27,818 nt of DNA from Pseudomonadota bacterium (GCA_023428515.1 JAEYXI010000045.1:1-27818); one strand, 5' to 3'; positions 1 through 8,721 are shown, counted from the stretch's first letter. The notes: generated by a model not told the origin, from the sequence alone. Made by a program: numbers and translations.

Positions 1-1
1 G

Positions 2-1441
2 CTCGATGCCCTGTCGGGCCACAAGGATCCCGGCATGTTCGGCCGGATGTTCCCGACGCTGCCGCCGCTCGACGTCTCAGACGCCAGGCTGCAGGCCCTT
101 GCCGCGGCGATGGTCGACAGCAATGCCGGCGACCCGGCCGGCAACAATCCGAACATCCCGGCCGGCTTCACCTATTTCGGCCAGTTCGTCGATCACGACA
201 TCACGCTCGACCTGACCTCGCTCGGCGACAAGGAGAAGGACCCGCTCGGCATCGAGAATTTCCGCACGCCGAGCGTCGACCTCGACTGTGTCTACGGCCT
301 GGGTCCCGACGGCAGCCCGCATCTCTATGCGCGCAATCCGGCCGCCGGCAACAAGCATGGGCCGAAGCTGCTGATCGGCAAGAACCTCAACACCGGCGAG
401 GGCGACTTCCGCAACGACCTGCCGCGCAGCCCCGAAGGCTTCGCGCTGATCGGCGACCATCGCAACGACGAGAACCTGCTTGTGGCGCAGACGCATCTTG
501 CGATGCTCAAGTTCCACAACGCCGTCTGCGACATGCTCTCTGCCAGCGCCAACCCGCCGCCCGACATCTTCAAGGAAGCGCGCCGCATCGTCACCTGGCA
601 TTACCAGTGGATCGTGCTGCACGACTGGGTGGAGCGGCTGACCGAGAAGGGGATCGTCGCCAAGATCCTCAAGGAAGGCCGCAAGTTCTATCGTTTCAAG
701 AAGATGCCCTACATGCCGGTGGAGTTTTCCGCCGCGGCCTACCGCCTTGGGCATTCCATGGTCCGCCAGCGCTACTCGCACAACAGGGTGTTCAACACGC
801 CGCAGGACTTCAGCCTGTTCTTCCTGTTCAGCGGGCTTTCGGGCGACATCATCGGCGATCTGGCGGCAGGCGGCGGTGGTTTCCCGACGCTGCCGTCCAA
901 CTGGATCATCGACTGGCGGCGGTTCCATGAACTCGGCGACAGCGGCGGCGCTCCGGTGCCGATGCAGCCGTCGCGCAAGCTCGACCCCTACCTCGTGTCG
1001 TCCTTGCACAACCTGCCTGGCGGCGGCGGCAATCTTGCCTTCCGCAACCTGAAGCGCGGCGTCAATCTCGGCTTGCCCTCGGGCCAGGCGGTGGCCAAGC
1101 ACCTGAAGGTCAAGAACCCGCTGACCCCCGCCGAAATCGCTGCCGACAGCGGCGGCTCGACCGACGGCGCCGTGGCCAAGGCACAAGGGCTCCATACCGC
1201 GACCCCGCTCTGGTACTACATCCTCAAGGAGGCGAAGGTCCGCAACAATGGCGAGCGTCTCGGCCCGGTCGGCTCGACCATCATCTCCGAGGTCTTCGTC
1301 GGCCTTGTTCATGGCGACCAGAATTCGTTCATCTGGCAGGAAAAGAACTGGAAGCCGCATCTGCCGTCCGCGAAAGCAGGCAATTTCACCTTCGCGGACC
1401 TGCTGCGCTTCGTGAACGACATCAATCCGCTCGGCGATTGA
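2..1441 (+). CDS. Animal-type heme peroxidase family protein (5' truncated by window edge)
   Basis: The reading frame is open to the left edge, so the N-terminus and any signal peptide lie outside the window; about 479 residues are visible. It belongs to the animal heme peroxidase (myeloperoxidase/peroxinectin-like) superfamily. These enzymes use H2O2 to oxidise halides or organic substrates at a heme. The distal motif GQFVDHD is present (His codon 194-196), with the neighbouring Asp that can bond covalently to heme in the family. A later RNDE stretch fits the catalytic Arg and second heme-linking Glu. The proximal-His segment reads YRLGHSMVR (His codon 751-753). The Met that forms the sulfonium link in myeloperoxidase appears to be replaced by Asn. 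Substrate is unknown. Family call is firm; role is open. Confidence 0.85.
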   Translation, partial: LDALSGHKDPGMFGRMFPTLPPLDVSDARLQALAAAMVDSNAGDPAGNNPNIPAGFTYFGQFVDHDITLDLTSLGDKEKDPLGIENFRTPSVDLDCVYGLGPDGSPHLYARNPAAGNKHGPKLLIGKNLNTGEGDFRNDLPRSPEGFALIGDHRNDENLLVAQTHLAMLKFHNAVCDMLSASANPPPDIFKEARRIVTWHYQWIVLHDWVERLTEKGIVAKILKEGRKFYRFKKMPYMPVEFSAAAYRLGHSMVRQRYSHNRVFNTPQDFSLFFLFSGLSGDIIGDLAAGGGGFPTLPSNWIIDWRRFHELGDSGGAPVPMQPSRKLDPYLVSSLHNLPGGGGNLAFRNLKRGVNLGLPSGQAVAKHLKVKNPLTPAEIAADSGGSTDGAVAKAQGLHTATPLWYYILKEAKVRNNGERLGPVGSTIISEVFVGLVHGDQNSFIWQEKNWKPHLPSAKAGNFTFADLLRFVNDINPLGD

Positions 1442-1461
1442 TGCCTGTCGATTGATCCCTT

Positions 1462-1493
1462 AGTTGCGGCGGGCTGTCCCGTCCGCCGCAACT
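1462..1493 (+). terminator. Stem-loop after the peroxidase gene
   Basis: AGTTGCGGCGG (1462-1472) pairs perfectly with 1483-1493. A G-U and a C-G pair extend it to 13 bp with a 6-nt loop. It lies 21 nt after the peroxidase stop. No T-run follows, so intrinsic termination is uncertain; it may be a 3'-end protecting hairpin. Confidence 0.5.
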
Positions 1494-1520
1494 GTTGCCG
1501 CCTGCCCTCCCACGTCGCCC

Positions 1521-1549
1521 TTGACGCTGCCTCCCGGCCGGTCTAATCG
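1521..1549 (+). promoter_or_regulatory. Candidate sigma-70 promoter for corA
   Basis: TTGACG at 1521-1526 is followed after 17 nt by TAATCG at 1544-1549. The -35 is good and the -10 weak. It lies about 55 nt upstream of the corA start, downstream of the previous gene's hairpin. By-eye call only. Confidence 0.35.
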
Positions 1550-1602
1550 CGCTGCACCCACCGTAGCGCCCCGCGTCTATTGGAAAACAGGGAGAACCGG
1601 CG

Positions 1603-2577
1603 ATGATGAAGGCTTTCGTCGCTGAGAATGATCGCCTGCGCAGCGTCGGCGATCTGACCGCCAACAGCACCGATATCGTCTGGGTCGACCTCTTCAATCC
1701 CTCGAAGGAGGAAGAAGATACGGTCGAGGCGTGGCTGGGCGTCGGCATCCCGACCCGCGAGGAGATGGAGGAGAGCGAGATCTCTTCGCGCCTCTATTCC
1801 GAGAACGGCGCCTATATCATGACGGCGACGCTGCCCGCGCAGACCGAAGGCGACCGCCCCGAGATGCTGCCCGTCACCTTCGTGCTCGCCGGCGAACGCC
1901 TCGTCACCATTCGCTATCACGAGCCCCGCGCCTTCCAGACATTCCCGATGCGCGCCGAAAAGGTCGATACCGGCTGCACCGGCGGCGAAACCATCCTCGT
2001 TTCGCTGCTGGAGGCGATCGTCGACCGGCTGGCCGACGTGCTCGAGCGCGCCAGCCGGGACGTCGTCGACATCTCGCAGGACGTCTTCGGATCGAAAGAG
2101 CGGAAGGCCTCCAAGCGCGACCGCGACTTCCAGGCGATCCTGCATCGCATCGGCAGCAAGGAGGATCTTGTCTCCAAGATCCAGGACAGTTTGCTTACTC
2201 TTCAGCGCCTGTCCGGTTTCCTTGCCAATGTCGTCAGCCAGGACCTGCACACGAAGGTGCTGCGCGCCCGCGTCAAGACCATCTCGCGCGACGTGGCTTC
2301 GCTTTCCGACCACGCATCCTTCCAGACGCAGAAGATCACCTTCCTGCTCGACGCGACGCTCGGCATGATCAACATCGAGCAGAACGCCATCATCAAGATC
2401 GTCTCGGTGGCGGCCGTGGTCTTCCTGCCGCCGACGCTCGTCGCGTCCGTCTATGGCATGAACTTCGAGGACATGCCGGAACTCAAATGGCTGTACGGCT
2501 ATCCCATAGCGCTCGGCCTGATGGTGGTGTCGGCCGTCCTGCCCTATTGGTTCTTCCGCCGCAAGGGTTGGCTCTGA
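1603..2577 (+). CDS. corA: CorA-family magnesium/cobalt transporter
   Basis: The 324-residue protein is the normal CorA length. CorA forms a homopentameric inner-membrane channel for Mg2+ (also Co2+ and Ni2+) uptake. A long cytoplasmic domain rich in charged helices is followed by two C-terminal membrane helices. The signature YGMNF sits at about residue 284, at the end of the first helix, followed by the acidic periplasmic loop EDMPEL. The protein ends in a positive tail RRKGW. Two ATG codons lie in tandem at 1603 and 1606; GGGAGA eight bases upstream supports the first. It stands alone between a hairpin and the MaoC pair. No Mg2+ riboswitch-like structure was noticed in the short leader. 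Confidence 0.93.
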   Translation: MMKAFVAENDRLRSVGDLTANSTDIVWVDLFNPSKEEEDTVEAWLGVGIPTREEMEESEISSRLYSENGAYIMTATLPAQTEGDRPEMLPVTFVLAGERLVTIRYHEPRAFQTFPMRAEKVDTGCTGGETILVSLLEAIVDRLADVLERASRDVVDISQDVFGSKERKASKRDRDFQAILHRIGSKEDLVSKIQDSLLTLQRLSGFLANVVSQDLHTKVLRARVKTISRDVASLSDHASFQTQKITFLLDATLGMINIEQNAIIKIVSVAAVVFLPPTLVASVYGMNFEDMPELKWLYGYPIALGLMVVSAVLPYWFFRRKGWL

Positions 2578-2664
2578 CGCCGCGATCCCGTATCACCGAA
2601 CGGCTCCAAGCCTTTATCCGACCTCCTTTCCTGACGCAAAAGGCCCACCTCGAAAAGGATCCGC

Positions 2665-3126
2665 ATGACCGGCAAGACATGGGCCTTCGAGGATTTCGTC
2701 GAAGGCGGCTCGATCGATCTGGGCTCCAAGGAGATGACGGCAGGCGAGATCGTCGAATTCGCCGGGGAGTTCGACCCGCAGCCGATGCATCTCGACGAGG
2801 AGGCCGGCAAGGCGAGCATCCTCGGCGGGCTTTCGGCTTCCGGCTGGCATACCTGCGCCGTGTTCATGCGGCTTTTGTGCGACGCCGTCCTGCTCGACTC
2901 GACCTCGCAGGGCGCGCCTGGCGTCGACCGGATCAAGTGGAAGAGGCCGGTGCTCGCCGGCGACCGGCTGAGCGGCCACACGACCGTCCTGTCCAAGCGC
3001 GAGTCGAAGTCGCGCCCCTCGCTTGGCCTCGTCGCATTCCGCTCCGAACTCTTCAACCAGCGCGGCGAGTCAGTCTTCGAGCTTGAAAACACCGCCATGT
3101 TCCTCAAGCGCGGGGGTGCGGCATGA
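2665..3126 (+). CDS. MaoC-like (R)-specific enoyl-CoA hydratase/dehydratase, first of pair
   Basis: This 153-residue single hot-dog-fold protein is of the MaoC dehydratase type, which hydrates enoyl-CoA or related thioesters. The hydratase-2 catalytic dyad is seen in the segment FDPQPMHLDEEAG (Asp, then His five residues on, around residues 37-42). It is followed by the glycine-rich GGLSASGWHT turn. AAAGGATCC supplies a ribosome site just before the ATG at 2665. The stop overlaps the next gene by 4 nt (ATGA), so the two MaoC proteins are probably translated together and may pair as a heterodimer. The natural acyl-CoA substrate cannot be told from sequence. Confidence 0.85.
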   Translation: MTGKTWAFEDFVEGGSIDLGSKEMTAGEIVEFAGEFDPQPMHLDEEAGKASILGGLSASGWHTCAVFMRLLCDAVLLDSTSQGAPGVDRIKWKRPVLAGDRLSGHTTVLSKRESKSRPSLGLVAFRSELFNQRGESVFELENTAMFLKRGGAA

Positions 3127-3593
3127 CGCCGGATTCCAACCTGGACGAGTTGCTGGAGATCGGCGTCGTCACCCCGCTTGGTTCCCATACCTTCGACGCG
3201 GACGGCATCAAGGCCTTCGCCCGGAAATACGATCCGCAGCCTTTCCACACGGACGAGGAAGCGGCGAAGAACAGCGTCTTCGGCGGGCTCTGCGCATCCG
3301 GCTGGCAGACGGCCGCGACCTGGATGAAGTGCAACATCGCCACCCCCGCCAAACGCTGGACGGGAACCGGCCAGGCGCCGGTCTTCGGCCCCTCTCCCGG
3401 CATAACCAACCTCAAATGGCTGAAGCCGGTCTATGCCGGCGAGACGGTGAGCTTCAGCCGAACCCCGGTTTCGCACCGGCCGATGGCCTCGCGGCCCGGC
3501 TGGCACATGTTGAGCATTCGTGCCGAAGGTGTCGATTCGACCGGCGCCACGGTCATCGAGTTCGACAGCGCCGTCCTGGTGAAGGTCGAGTAA
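3123..3593 (+). CDS. MaoC-like dehydratase, second of pair
   Basis: This 156-residue hot-dog-fold protein is a paralogue of its upstream neighbour. It keeps the same dyad in YDPQPFHTDEEAA and the same turn GGLCASGWQT, and both Asp and His are present. So neither copy looks like an obviously dead partner, unlike double-hot-dog enzymes where one half is degenerate. The second protein has an insert (APVFGPSPG) before the central strand that the first lacks. Its ATG overlaps the first gene's stop (ATGA), giving translational coupling. No acyl-CoA ligase, dehydrogenase or thiolase lies beside the pair, so the pathway is not evident. Confidence 0.85.
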   Translation: MTPDSNLDELLEIGVVTPLGSHTFDADGIKAFARKYDPQPFHTDEEAAKNSVFGGLCASGWQTAATWMKCNIATPAKRWTGTGQAPVFGPSPGITNLKWLKPVYAGETVSFSRTPVSHRPMASRPGWHMLSIRAEGVDSTGATVIEFDSAVLVKVE

Positions 3594-3671
3594 CCCGTCG
3601 CTGGGCGGTTGCCTGGCCGCCTTCCAGATGCTAGGCGCTGCGTCTCGAATTTTCCCGCAGGGACCCCAGAC

Positions 3672-3698
3672 ATGGAATCCAAGTCCTCAGACCGATAG
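3672..3698 (+). CDS. Leader peptide MESKSSDR, probable phenicol-sensing attenuator ORF
   Basis: This is an 8-codon ORF, ATG to TAG, too short for routine gene finding. AGGGA at 3659-3663 is an eight-base-spaced ribosome site. The peptide aligns with the known inducible cmlA leader (MSTSKNADK) as S-K-x-x-D-(K/R)-stop. The cmlA peptide causes chloramphenicol-dependent ribosome stalling. A 12-bp hairpin begins on the base after the stop codon, and the CmlA/FloR-type exporter starts 108 nt further on. Short ORFs occur by chance. The combination of ribosome site, peptide pattern, hairpin and downstream gene is what supports the call. Confidence 0.65.
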   Translation: MESKSSDR

Positions 3699-3796
3699 GC
3701 CGCAGCAACGCCTCCTTCGTTGTTGCGGCAGTCTGCTTGGTTCCAACAAGCCTCATGGCAGCGCAGACCGCCGTCAAACGCCACCCGTTTGAGCGG
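3699..3796 (+). promoter_or_regulatory. Putative translational attenuator with three competing hairpins
   Basis: Hairpin 1 pairs 3699-3710 with 3718-3729 (12 bp, one G-U, loop CCTCCTT). Hairpin 2 pairs 3726-3736 with 3763-3773 (10 of 11 pairs) and reuses the last four bases of hairpin 1. Hairpin 3 pairs 3771-3780 with 3786-3796 (10 bp, one bulged G, loop CCACC). It buries TTGAGCGG, the only purine-rich ribosome-site candidate ahead of the exporter ATG at 3807. A ribosome stalled on the leader would open hairpin 1, favour hairpin 2 and loosen hairpin 3. The pairings are seen; the switching order is inference. Confidence 0.55.
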
Positions 3797-3806
3797 ATAC
3801 CTCGTC

Positions 3807-5009
3807 ATGACTACACGAAACCTGAAGGCCTGGACCTATGGCCTGCCGGCAGCCCTGATGCTGCTGGCTCCCTTCAACATATTCGCCTCGCTGGGCATGG
3901 ACATATACCTGCCCGTCGTGCCGGTAATGCCCGGCATCTTCGGCACGACACCCGACCTGATTCAGCTGACGCTCACCGTCTACATGATCATGCTCGGCGT
4001 CGGCCAGGTCTTCTTCGGACCGATATCGGACCGCATCGGCCGCCGCCCGGTGCTGATCGGCGGAGCGCTTATCTTCGCAGCCGCCTCGTTCCTGCTCGCT
4101 GCGACGACATCAGCGTCGTTTTTCGTGGCGCTGCGCATACTGCAGGCGATCGGCGCTTCGGCCACCCTCGTCGCGATCTTCGCCACCATAAGGGATGTCT
4201 ATGCCGACAGGCCGGAGAGCACGTCCGTCTACAGCTGGATGAATGCCTTGCTGGCCTTCGTCCCGGCATTGGGCCCGATCGCCGGCGCGCTCATCGCCGA
4301 CGCGGTCGGATGGCGCGGCATATTCGTCGTCCTCGGCGCCGCGGCGCTGGCGACGCTGCTATGGTCCATACCGAAATGGCACGAGACCGGGACCAGAGCA
4401 GCGACGTCCCGCAAGGCGCCCTTCGGCCACATCATGCGAAGCCCGGCCTTCTGGACCTACACGTTGGCCTTCGCGGCAGCGATGGGAACGTTCTTCGTCT
4501 TCTTCTCGACCGCACCGCGCGTGCTGATCGAAGGCGCCGGCTATTCGCGATTGGGCTTCAGCCTGGCTTTCGCGAGCGCCGCCGTCGTGATGATCGTCAC
4601 TGCGCGTCTCTCGCAGCCATTCGTGCGGAAATGGGGAACGGCAGGGAGTGTCGCGTGGGGAATGGTGATGCTCCTGGCGGGAGCCGCGCTGCTTTCCCTT
4701 GGAGAGATCTGGCTGCAGCCGTCCTTCTGGTCGTTCGTGATGCCGATGTGGTTGATCTCCATCGGCATCGTGCTGACCGGCGCGGTGACCGCCAACGGCG
4801 CGCTCGAAGGTTTTGGCGACATTGCTGGCGTAGCCGTCGCCCTGCACTTCTGCATGCAGAGCATAATCGTCGGCGTCGCGGGCACAGCCTTCGTGGTTCT
4901 GCTTGACGGAGCCACGGCATGGCCCCTAGCCGCCTACGCCGCAGCGATGGCTACCGCGACGCTTGCAGCCTTGGTGGGACTTCAGCGTGTCGACCGGTCG
5001 CGAGCATAG
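3807..5009 (+). CDS. CmlA/FloR-family chloramphenicol/florfenicol exporter (MFS)
   Basis: This 400-residue, 12-helix major facilitator transporter exports drugs by proton antiport; FloR and CmlA are about 404-419 residues. The resemblance to FloR from memory runs end to end: LPAALMLLAPF, MDIYLPVVPVMPG, IQLTLTVYM, GPISDRIGRRPVL (motif A, residues 71-83), FVPALGPIAGALI (motif C region), GTFFVFFSTAPRVLI and VTANGAL. I chose the ATG at 3807. The frame is open upstream to 3720, but that part is not protein-like and overlaps the hairpins, and 3807 gives the FloR N-terminus. A hand count finds eight ATA isoleucine codons, against one in corA, so codon use is less adapted than its neighbours. The leader ORF and hairpins upstream suggest induction by phenicols. 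Actual resistance is not proven by sequence. Confidence 0.88.
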   Translation: MTTRNLKAWTYGLPAALMLLAPFNIFASLGMDIYLPVVPVMPGIFGTTPDLIQLTLTVYMIMLGVGQVFFGPISDRIGRRPVLIGGALIFAAASFLLAATTSASFFVALRILQAIGASATLVAIFATIRDVYADRPESTSVYSWMNALLAFVPALGPIAGALIADAVGWRGIFVVLGAAALATLLWSIPKWHETGTRAATSRKAPFGHIMRSPAFWTYTLAFAAAMGTFFVFFSTAPRVLIEGAGYSRLGFSLAFASAAVVMIVTARLSQPFVRKWGTAGSVAWGMVMLLAGAALLSLGEIWLQPSFWSFVMPMWLISIGIVLTGAVTANGALEGFGDIAGVAVALHFCMQSIIVGVAGTAFVVLLDGATAWPLAAYAAAMATATLAALVGLQRVDRSRA

Positions 5010-5018
5010 GATGAGCAG

Positions 5019-5050
5019 CGCAAGGGCGGCCTTGCCGGGCCGTCCTTGCG
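5019..5050 (+). terminator. Terminator between convergent exporter and apt genes
   Basis: A 13-bp stem (5019-5031 with 5038-5050, one G-U) with a 6-nt loop lies in the 46-nt gap between convergent genes. The following TTCCTT is T-rich on the plus strand. The leftward side lacks a T-run. Confidence 0.65.
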
Positions 5051-5055
5051 TTCCT

Positions 5056-5601
5056 TCAATGTCCCTCGAAGGCGATCAGCGTCCTCACCGTCACGCCGAG
5101 ATCTTCGAGCTTCTTGCGTCCGCCGAGATCCGGCAGGTCGATGACGAAGCAGGCTGCGACGATGTCGGCGCCCATCTGGGTGAGCAGCTTCACCGCGCCT
5201 TCCGCCGTGCCGCCCGTCGCGATGAGGTCATCGACCAGGATAACCTTCTCGCCAGGCTCCACCGCATCCTTGTGCATCTCCATCTCGTCCAGCCCGTATT
5301 CCAGGCTGTAGGCGACCCTGACCGTCTCGTGCGGCAGCTTGCCCTTCTTGCGGATCGGCACGAAGCCTGCCGAAAGCTGGTGCGCGATGGCGCCGCCCAG
5401 GATGAAGCCGCGCGCCTCTATGCCGGCGATCTTGTCGACCTTCATCCCGGCATAGGGATATACCAGTTCGTCGATCGCCCTGCGGAAGGCGCGCGCATTG
5501 CCGAGCAGCGTGGTGATGTCGCGAAAGAGGATGCCCGGCTTCGGATAGTCCGGAATGGTCCGGATCGAAGAAAGCAGCGTGTCTTCAAGGGTGGTTTTCA
5601 T
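5056..5601 (-). CDS. apt: Adenine phosphoribosyltransferase
   Basis: This 181-residue cytoplasmic salvage enzyme converts adenine and PRPP to AMP and pyrophosphate. The PRPP-binding motif [14 protein letters not shown] is at residues 120-133. The early [11 protein letters not shown] segment and [11 protein letters not shown] are typical of Apt. I chose the ATG at 5601 (MKTTLED): the frame runs 15 codons further upstream, but GGGA sits eight bases before this ATG and Apt proteins usually begin here. It lies downstream of petABC in the same direction, separated by an intrinsic terminator, and is convergent with the exporter. Confidence 0.95.
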   Translation of the reverse strand: MKTTLEDTLLSSIRTIPDYPKPGILFRDITTLLGNARAFRRAIDELVYPYAGMKVDKIAGIEARGFILGGAIAHQLSAGFVPIRKKGKLPHETVRVAYSLEYGLDEMEMHKDAVEPGEKVILVDDLIATGGTAEGAVKLLTQMGADIVAACFVIDLPDLGGRKKLEDLGVTVRTLIAFEGH

Positions 5602-5644
5602 CAGGTGAGTCCCAGCGTTGCCTAGTCTTGCCGGGCAACGCGGC

Positions 5645-5671
5645 AAAAGAAAAGGGCGCTCGTCGCGCCCT
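5645..5671 (-). terminator. Intrinsic terminator of the petABC operon
   Basis: On the minus strand AGGGCGC pairs with GCGCCCT (7 bp, loop of five bases, 5653-5671). It is followed directly by TTTTCTTTT (5645-5653). It lies 27 nt beyond the petC stop and before apt, so it separates the two units. Confidence 0.8.
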
Positions 5672-5697
5672 CTTCGATCAAATCACTGCCGATCGCT

Positions 5698-6561
<864 letters not shown>

Positions 6562-6575
6562 CGGAAATATCCCTC

Positions 6576-7877
6576 TCAGCCCTTGGTTTCCGGCGCGGCC
6601 GTGGCGCCGGCGGGATGCCCCGCACCGCCCTTGTTCTTCTCGAGCACCGCCTCGGTGATCGAATTCGGCAGCCGGCGCGGCGTCTCGATCAGCCCGAGCA
6701 CCGGCAAGATGACGAGGAAGAACGCAAAGTAGAAGAGCGTCGATGCCTGCATCGCGGGGATGTACCAGCCTTCCGCCGGCTTCGAGCCCAGCCACCCCAG
6801 GAAGATGGCGTTGGCGGCGAACAGCCAGAAGAAGAACTTGTACCAGGGCCGGTAGACGGCCGAGCGCACCTTCGACGTGTCGAGCCACGGCACCAGGAAC
6901 AGCATAATGATGGCGCCGAACATGGCGAGCACGCCGCCGAGCTTGGAATCGATCGGCCCGATGTTGAAGGTGATGGCGCGCAGGATCGCGTAGAACGGCA
7001 GGAAGTACCATTCAGGCACGATGTGCGCCGGCGTCTTCAGCGGGTCGGCGACGATGTAGTTGTCAGGATGGCCGAGATAGTTCGGGATGTAGAACACGAA
7101 CCAGGCGAACATGATGAAGAAGAACACCATCGCCAGCGCGTCCTTGACGGTCGCGTAAGGCGTGAAGGCCACCGTGTCGGTCTTCGACTTCACCTCGATG
7201 CCGGTCGGGTTGGTCTGGCCGACGACGTGCAGCGCCCAGATGTGCAGGATCACCACGCCGGCGATCATGAACGGCAGCAGGTAGTGCAGCGCGAAGAAGC
7301 GGTTGAGCGTCGGGTTGTCGACCGCGAAGCCGCCGAGCAGCAGCTCTTGGATCCAGGTGCCGACGAGCGGGATGGCGGTGAAGAAGCCGGTGATGACGGT
7401 GGCGCCCCAGAAGCTCATCTGGCCCCAGGGCAGCACGTAGCCCATAAAGCCGGTCGCCATCATCAGGAGATAGATGATGCAGCCGAGGATCCAGAGCAGC
7501 TCGCGCGGCGCCTTGTAGGAGCCGTAGTAGAGGCCGCGGAAGATGTGGACATAGACGGCGATGAAGAACATCGACGCGCCGTTGGAATGCAGGTAGCGCA
7601 AGAGCCAGCTGGAATTCACGTCGCGCATCATCTTCTCGACCGACTGGAAGGCCAGGCTCGTGTCGGAGACGTAGTGCATGGCGAGCGCGATGCCGGTGAG
7701 TATCTGCGAAACCAGCATGATCGCCAGGATGCCGCCGAAGGCATAGGCGTAGTTCAGGTTGCGCGGAACCGGATAGGAAACGAACGAGTCGTGCACCAGC
7801 CTCGGCAGGGGCATGCGTGCGTCGAACCAGCGTTCGATGCCGGTCTTGGGTGTATAGGTCGAGTGTCCACCGCTCAT
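6576..7877 (-). CDS. petB: Cytochrome b of the cytochrome bc1 complex
   Basis: This 433-residue polytopic core subunit of complex III holds the quinol-oxidation and quinone-reduction sites. Heme ligands are His97/His111 and His198/His212, with the expected 14-residue spacing in both helices. The Qo-site PEWY motif is at 288-291. It is full length: the b6-like N-terminal half and subunit-IV-like C-terminal half are in one chain, as in proteobacteria. The C-terminal tail ([17 protein letters not shown]) is Ala/Gly-rich and looks disordered. It starts 13 nt after petA and ends 14 nt before petC, so the three are one operon. Confidence 0.97.
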   Translation of the reverse strand: MSGGHSTYTPKTGIERWFDARMPLPRLVHDSFVSYPVPRNLNYAYAFGGILAIMLVSQILTGIALAMHYVSDTSLAFQSVEKMMRDVNSSWLLRYLHSNGASMFFIAVYVHIFRGLYYGSYKAPRELLWILGCIIYLLMMATGFMGYVLPWGQMSFWGATVITGFFTAIPLVGTWIQELLLGGFAVDNPTLNRFFALHYLLPFMIAGVVILHIWALHVVGQTNPTGIEVKSKTDTVAFTPYATVKDALAMVFFFIMFAWFVFYIPNYLGHPDNYIVADPLKTPAHIVPEWYFLPFYAILRAITFNIGPIDSKLGGVLAMFGAIIMLFLVPWLDTSKVRSAVYRPWYKFFFWLFAANAIFLGWLGSKPAEGWYIPAMQASTLFYFAFFLVILPVLGLIETPRRLPNSITEAVLEKNKGGAGHPAGATAAPETKG

Positions 7878-7890
7878 TGGATTTGCCCCC

Positions 7891-8454
7891 TCAACCGATC
7901 CGGATCCGGGTATCGGATATGAATGCGAAAGTCGGCACGGCGAGGTTCTGCGGCGCCGGTCCCTTACGGATGCGCCCGGCCGTGTCGTAGTGCGAGCCGT
8001 GGCACGGGCAGAACCTTCCGCCGAAATCGCCCTGCTGGCCGAGCGGCACGCAGCCGAGATGCGTGCAGACCCCGACCATGACGAGCCAGTTCTCCTTGCC
8101 CTCGCCGGCGGCGCGGTCCTCGTCGGTCGCCGGCGCGTCGGCCGCCAGATTGGCGTTGCGCGCCACCGGATCCTTGAGGTCGGCCATCGGCACGCTCTTC
8201 GCGGCCTCGATCTCTTCGGGCGTGCGGTTGCGGATGAAGACCGGCCTACCGCGCCACTTGACCGTCAGCGACATGCCGGGCTGGACCTGGGAGACGTCGA
8301 CTTCGACCGATGCGAGCGCCAGCGTCGAGGCGTCGGGGCGCATCTGGTCGATGAAAGGCCATGCGTAGGCCGCGGCGCCCACCGCGCCCGCCATGCCGGT
8401 GGCAACGTAAAGAAAATCACGGCGTGTGGGATCGTGGGTTTCGGTCGCGCTCAC
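7891..8454 (-). CDS. petA: Rieske iron-sulfur subunit of the cytochrome bc1 complex
   Basis: This 187-residue protein takes an electron from quinol at the Qo site and hands it to cytochrome c1. An N-terminal TRRDFL motif (Arg11-Arg12) followed by a hydrophobic helix indicates Tat export with a retained anchor. The 2Fe-2S ligands are Cys130, His132, Cys149 and His152, with the disulfide pair Cys135/Cys151 (CTHLGC and CPCHGSH). I chose the GTG at 8454: AAAGGA lies nine bases upstream and the protein then begins [14 protein letters not shown], as in relatives. An in-frame ATG at 8514 would add 20 residues but has no better ribosome site. First gene of petABC. Confidence 0.95.
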   Translation of the reverse strand: MSATETHDPTRRDFLYVATGMAGAVGAAAYAWPFIDQMRPDASTLALASVEVDVSQVQPGMSLTVKWRGRPVFIRNRTPEEIEAAKSVPMADLKDPVARNANLAADAPATDEDRAAGEGKENWLVMVGVCTHLGCVPLGQQGDFGGRFCPCHGSHYDTAGRIRKGPAPQNLAVPTFAFISDTRIRIG

Positions 8455-8575
8455 GGGACTTCGTCCTTTCGTCACATGATCGCCGGCGGTAGAGCCTTTC
8501 CCCTCGCTCACCACGCGCCGGCCCGCCTGCGCATGGCAACGAGCTAGCGAGATTCTCCGGCATTTTTCGAGGTTT

Positions 8576-8604
8576 GGTTTATGCGTGAAGCCCCGCTTTG
8601 TCCA
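8576..8604 (-). promoter_or_regulatory. Candidate promoter for petABC
   Basis: On the minus strand TGGACA (8599-8604) and TAAACC (8576-8581) are separated by 17 nt, about 120 nt before petA. The -35 is a five-of-six match and the -10 three of six. I saw no FNR/FixK palindrome in the 295-nt gap between petA and the next gene. Confidence 0.35.
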
Positions 8605-8696
8605 GACGCCACCAAGGGGCAGGGCAGATTGTCGCGGAGTGCCGGAAAAGCACGACTTTACGGGGCTTTGCCCGATACCTTCAGGTTAAATTTTTG

Positions 8697-8721
8697 AGGA
8701 AAAGAGCAGGTCGTGCCGACC
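8697..8721 (-). terminator. Weak terminator after the DUF6665-like gene
   Basis: On the minus strand GGTCG-GCA-CGACC (8709-8721) is followed by TGCTCTTTTCC. The stem is only five base pairs. It would separate the ABC/DUF6665 unit from petABC. Confidence 0.35.

Noticed and set aside
77..1360. Long minus-strand reading frame (427 codons) opposite the peroxidase gene
   Set aside because: Arg/Val/Asp/Glu-rich, low-complexity antisense frame typical of GC-rich coding DNA; the plus-strand frame has recognisable catalytic motifs.
3720..3806. N-terminal extension of the FloR-like frame by 29 codons
   Set aside because: Sequence (MLRQSAWFQQASWQRR) is not like any family member and coincides with the hairpins; the ATG at 3807 gives the standard N-terminus.
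6615..7922. Plus-strand 435-codon frame opposite petB
   Set aside because: Pure antisense shadow of cytochrome b; charged repetitive composition.
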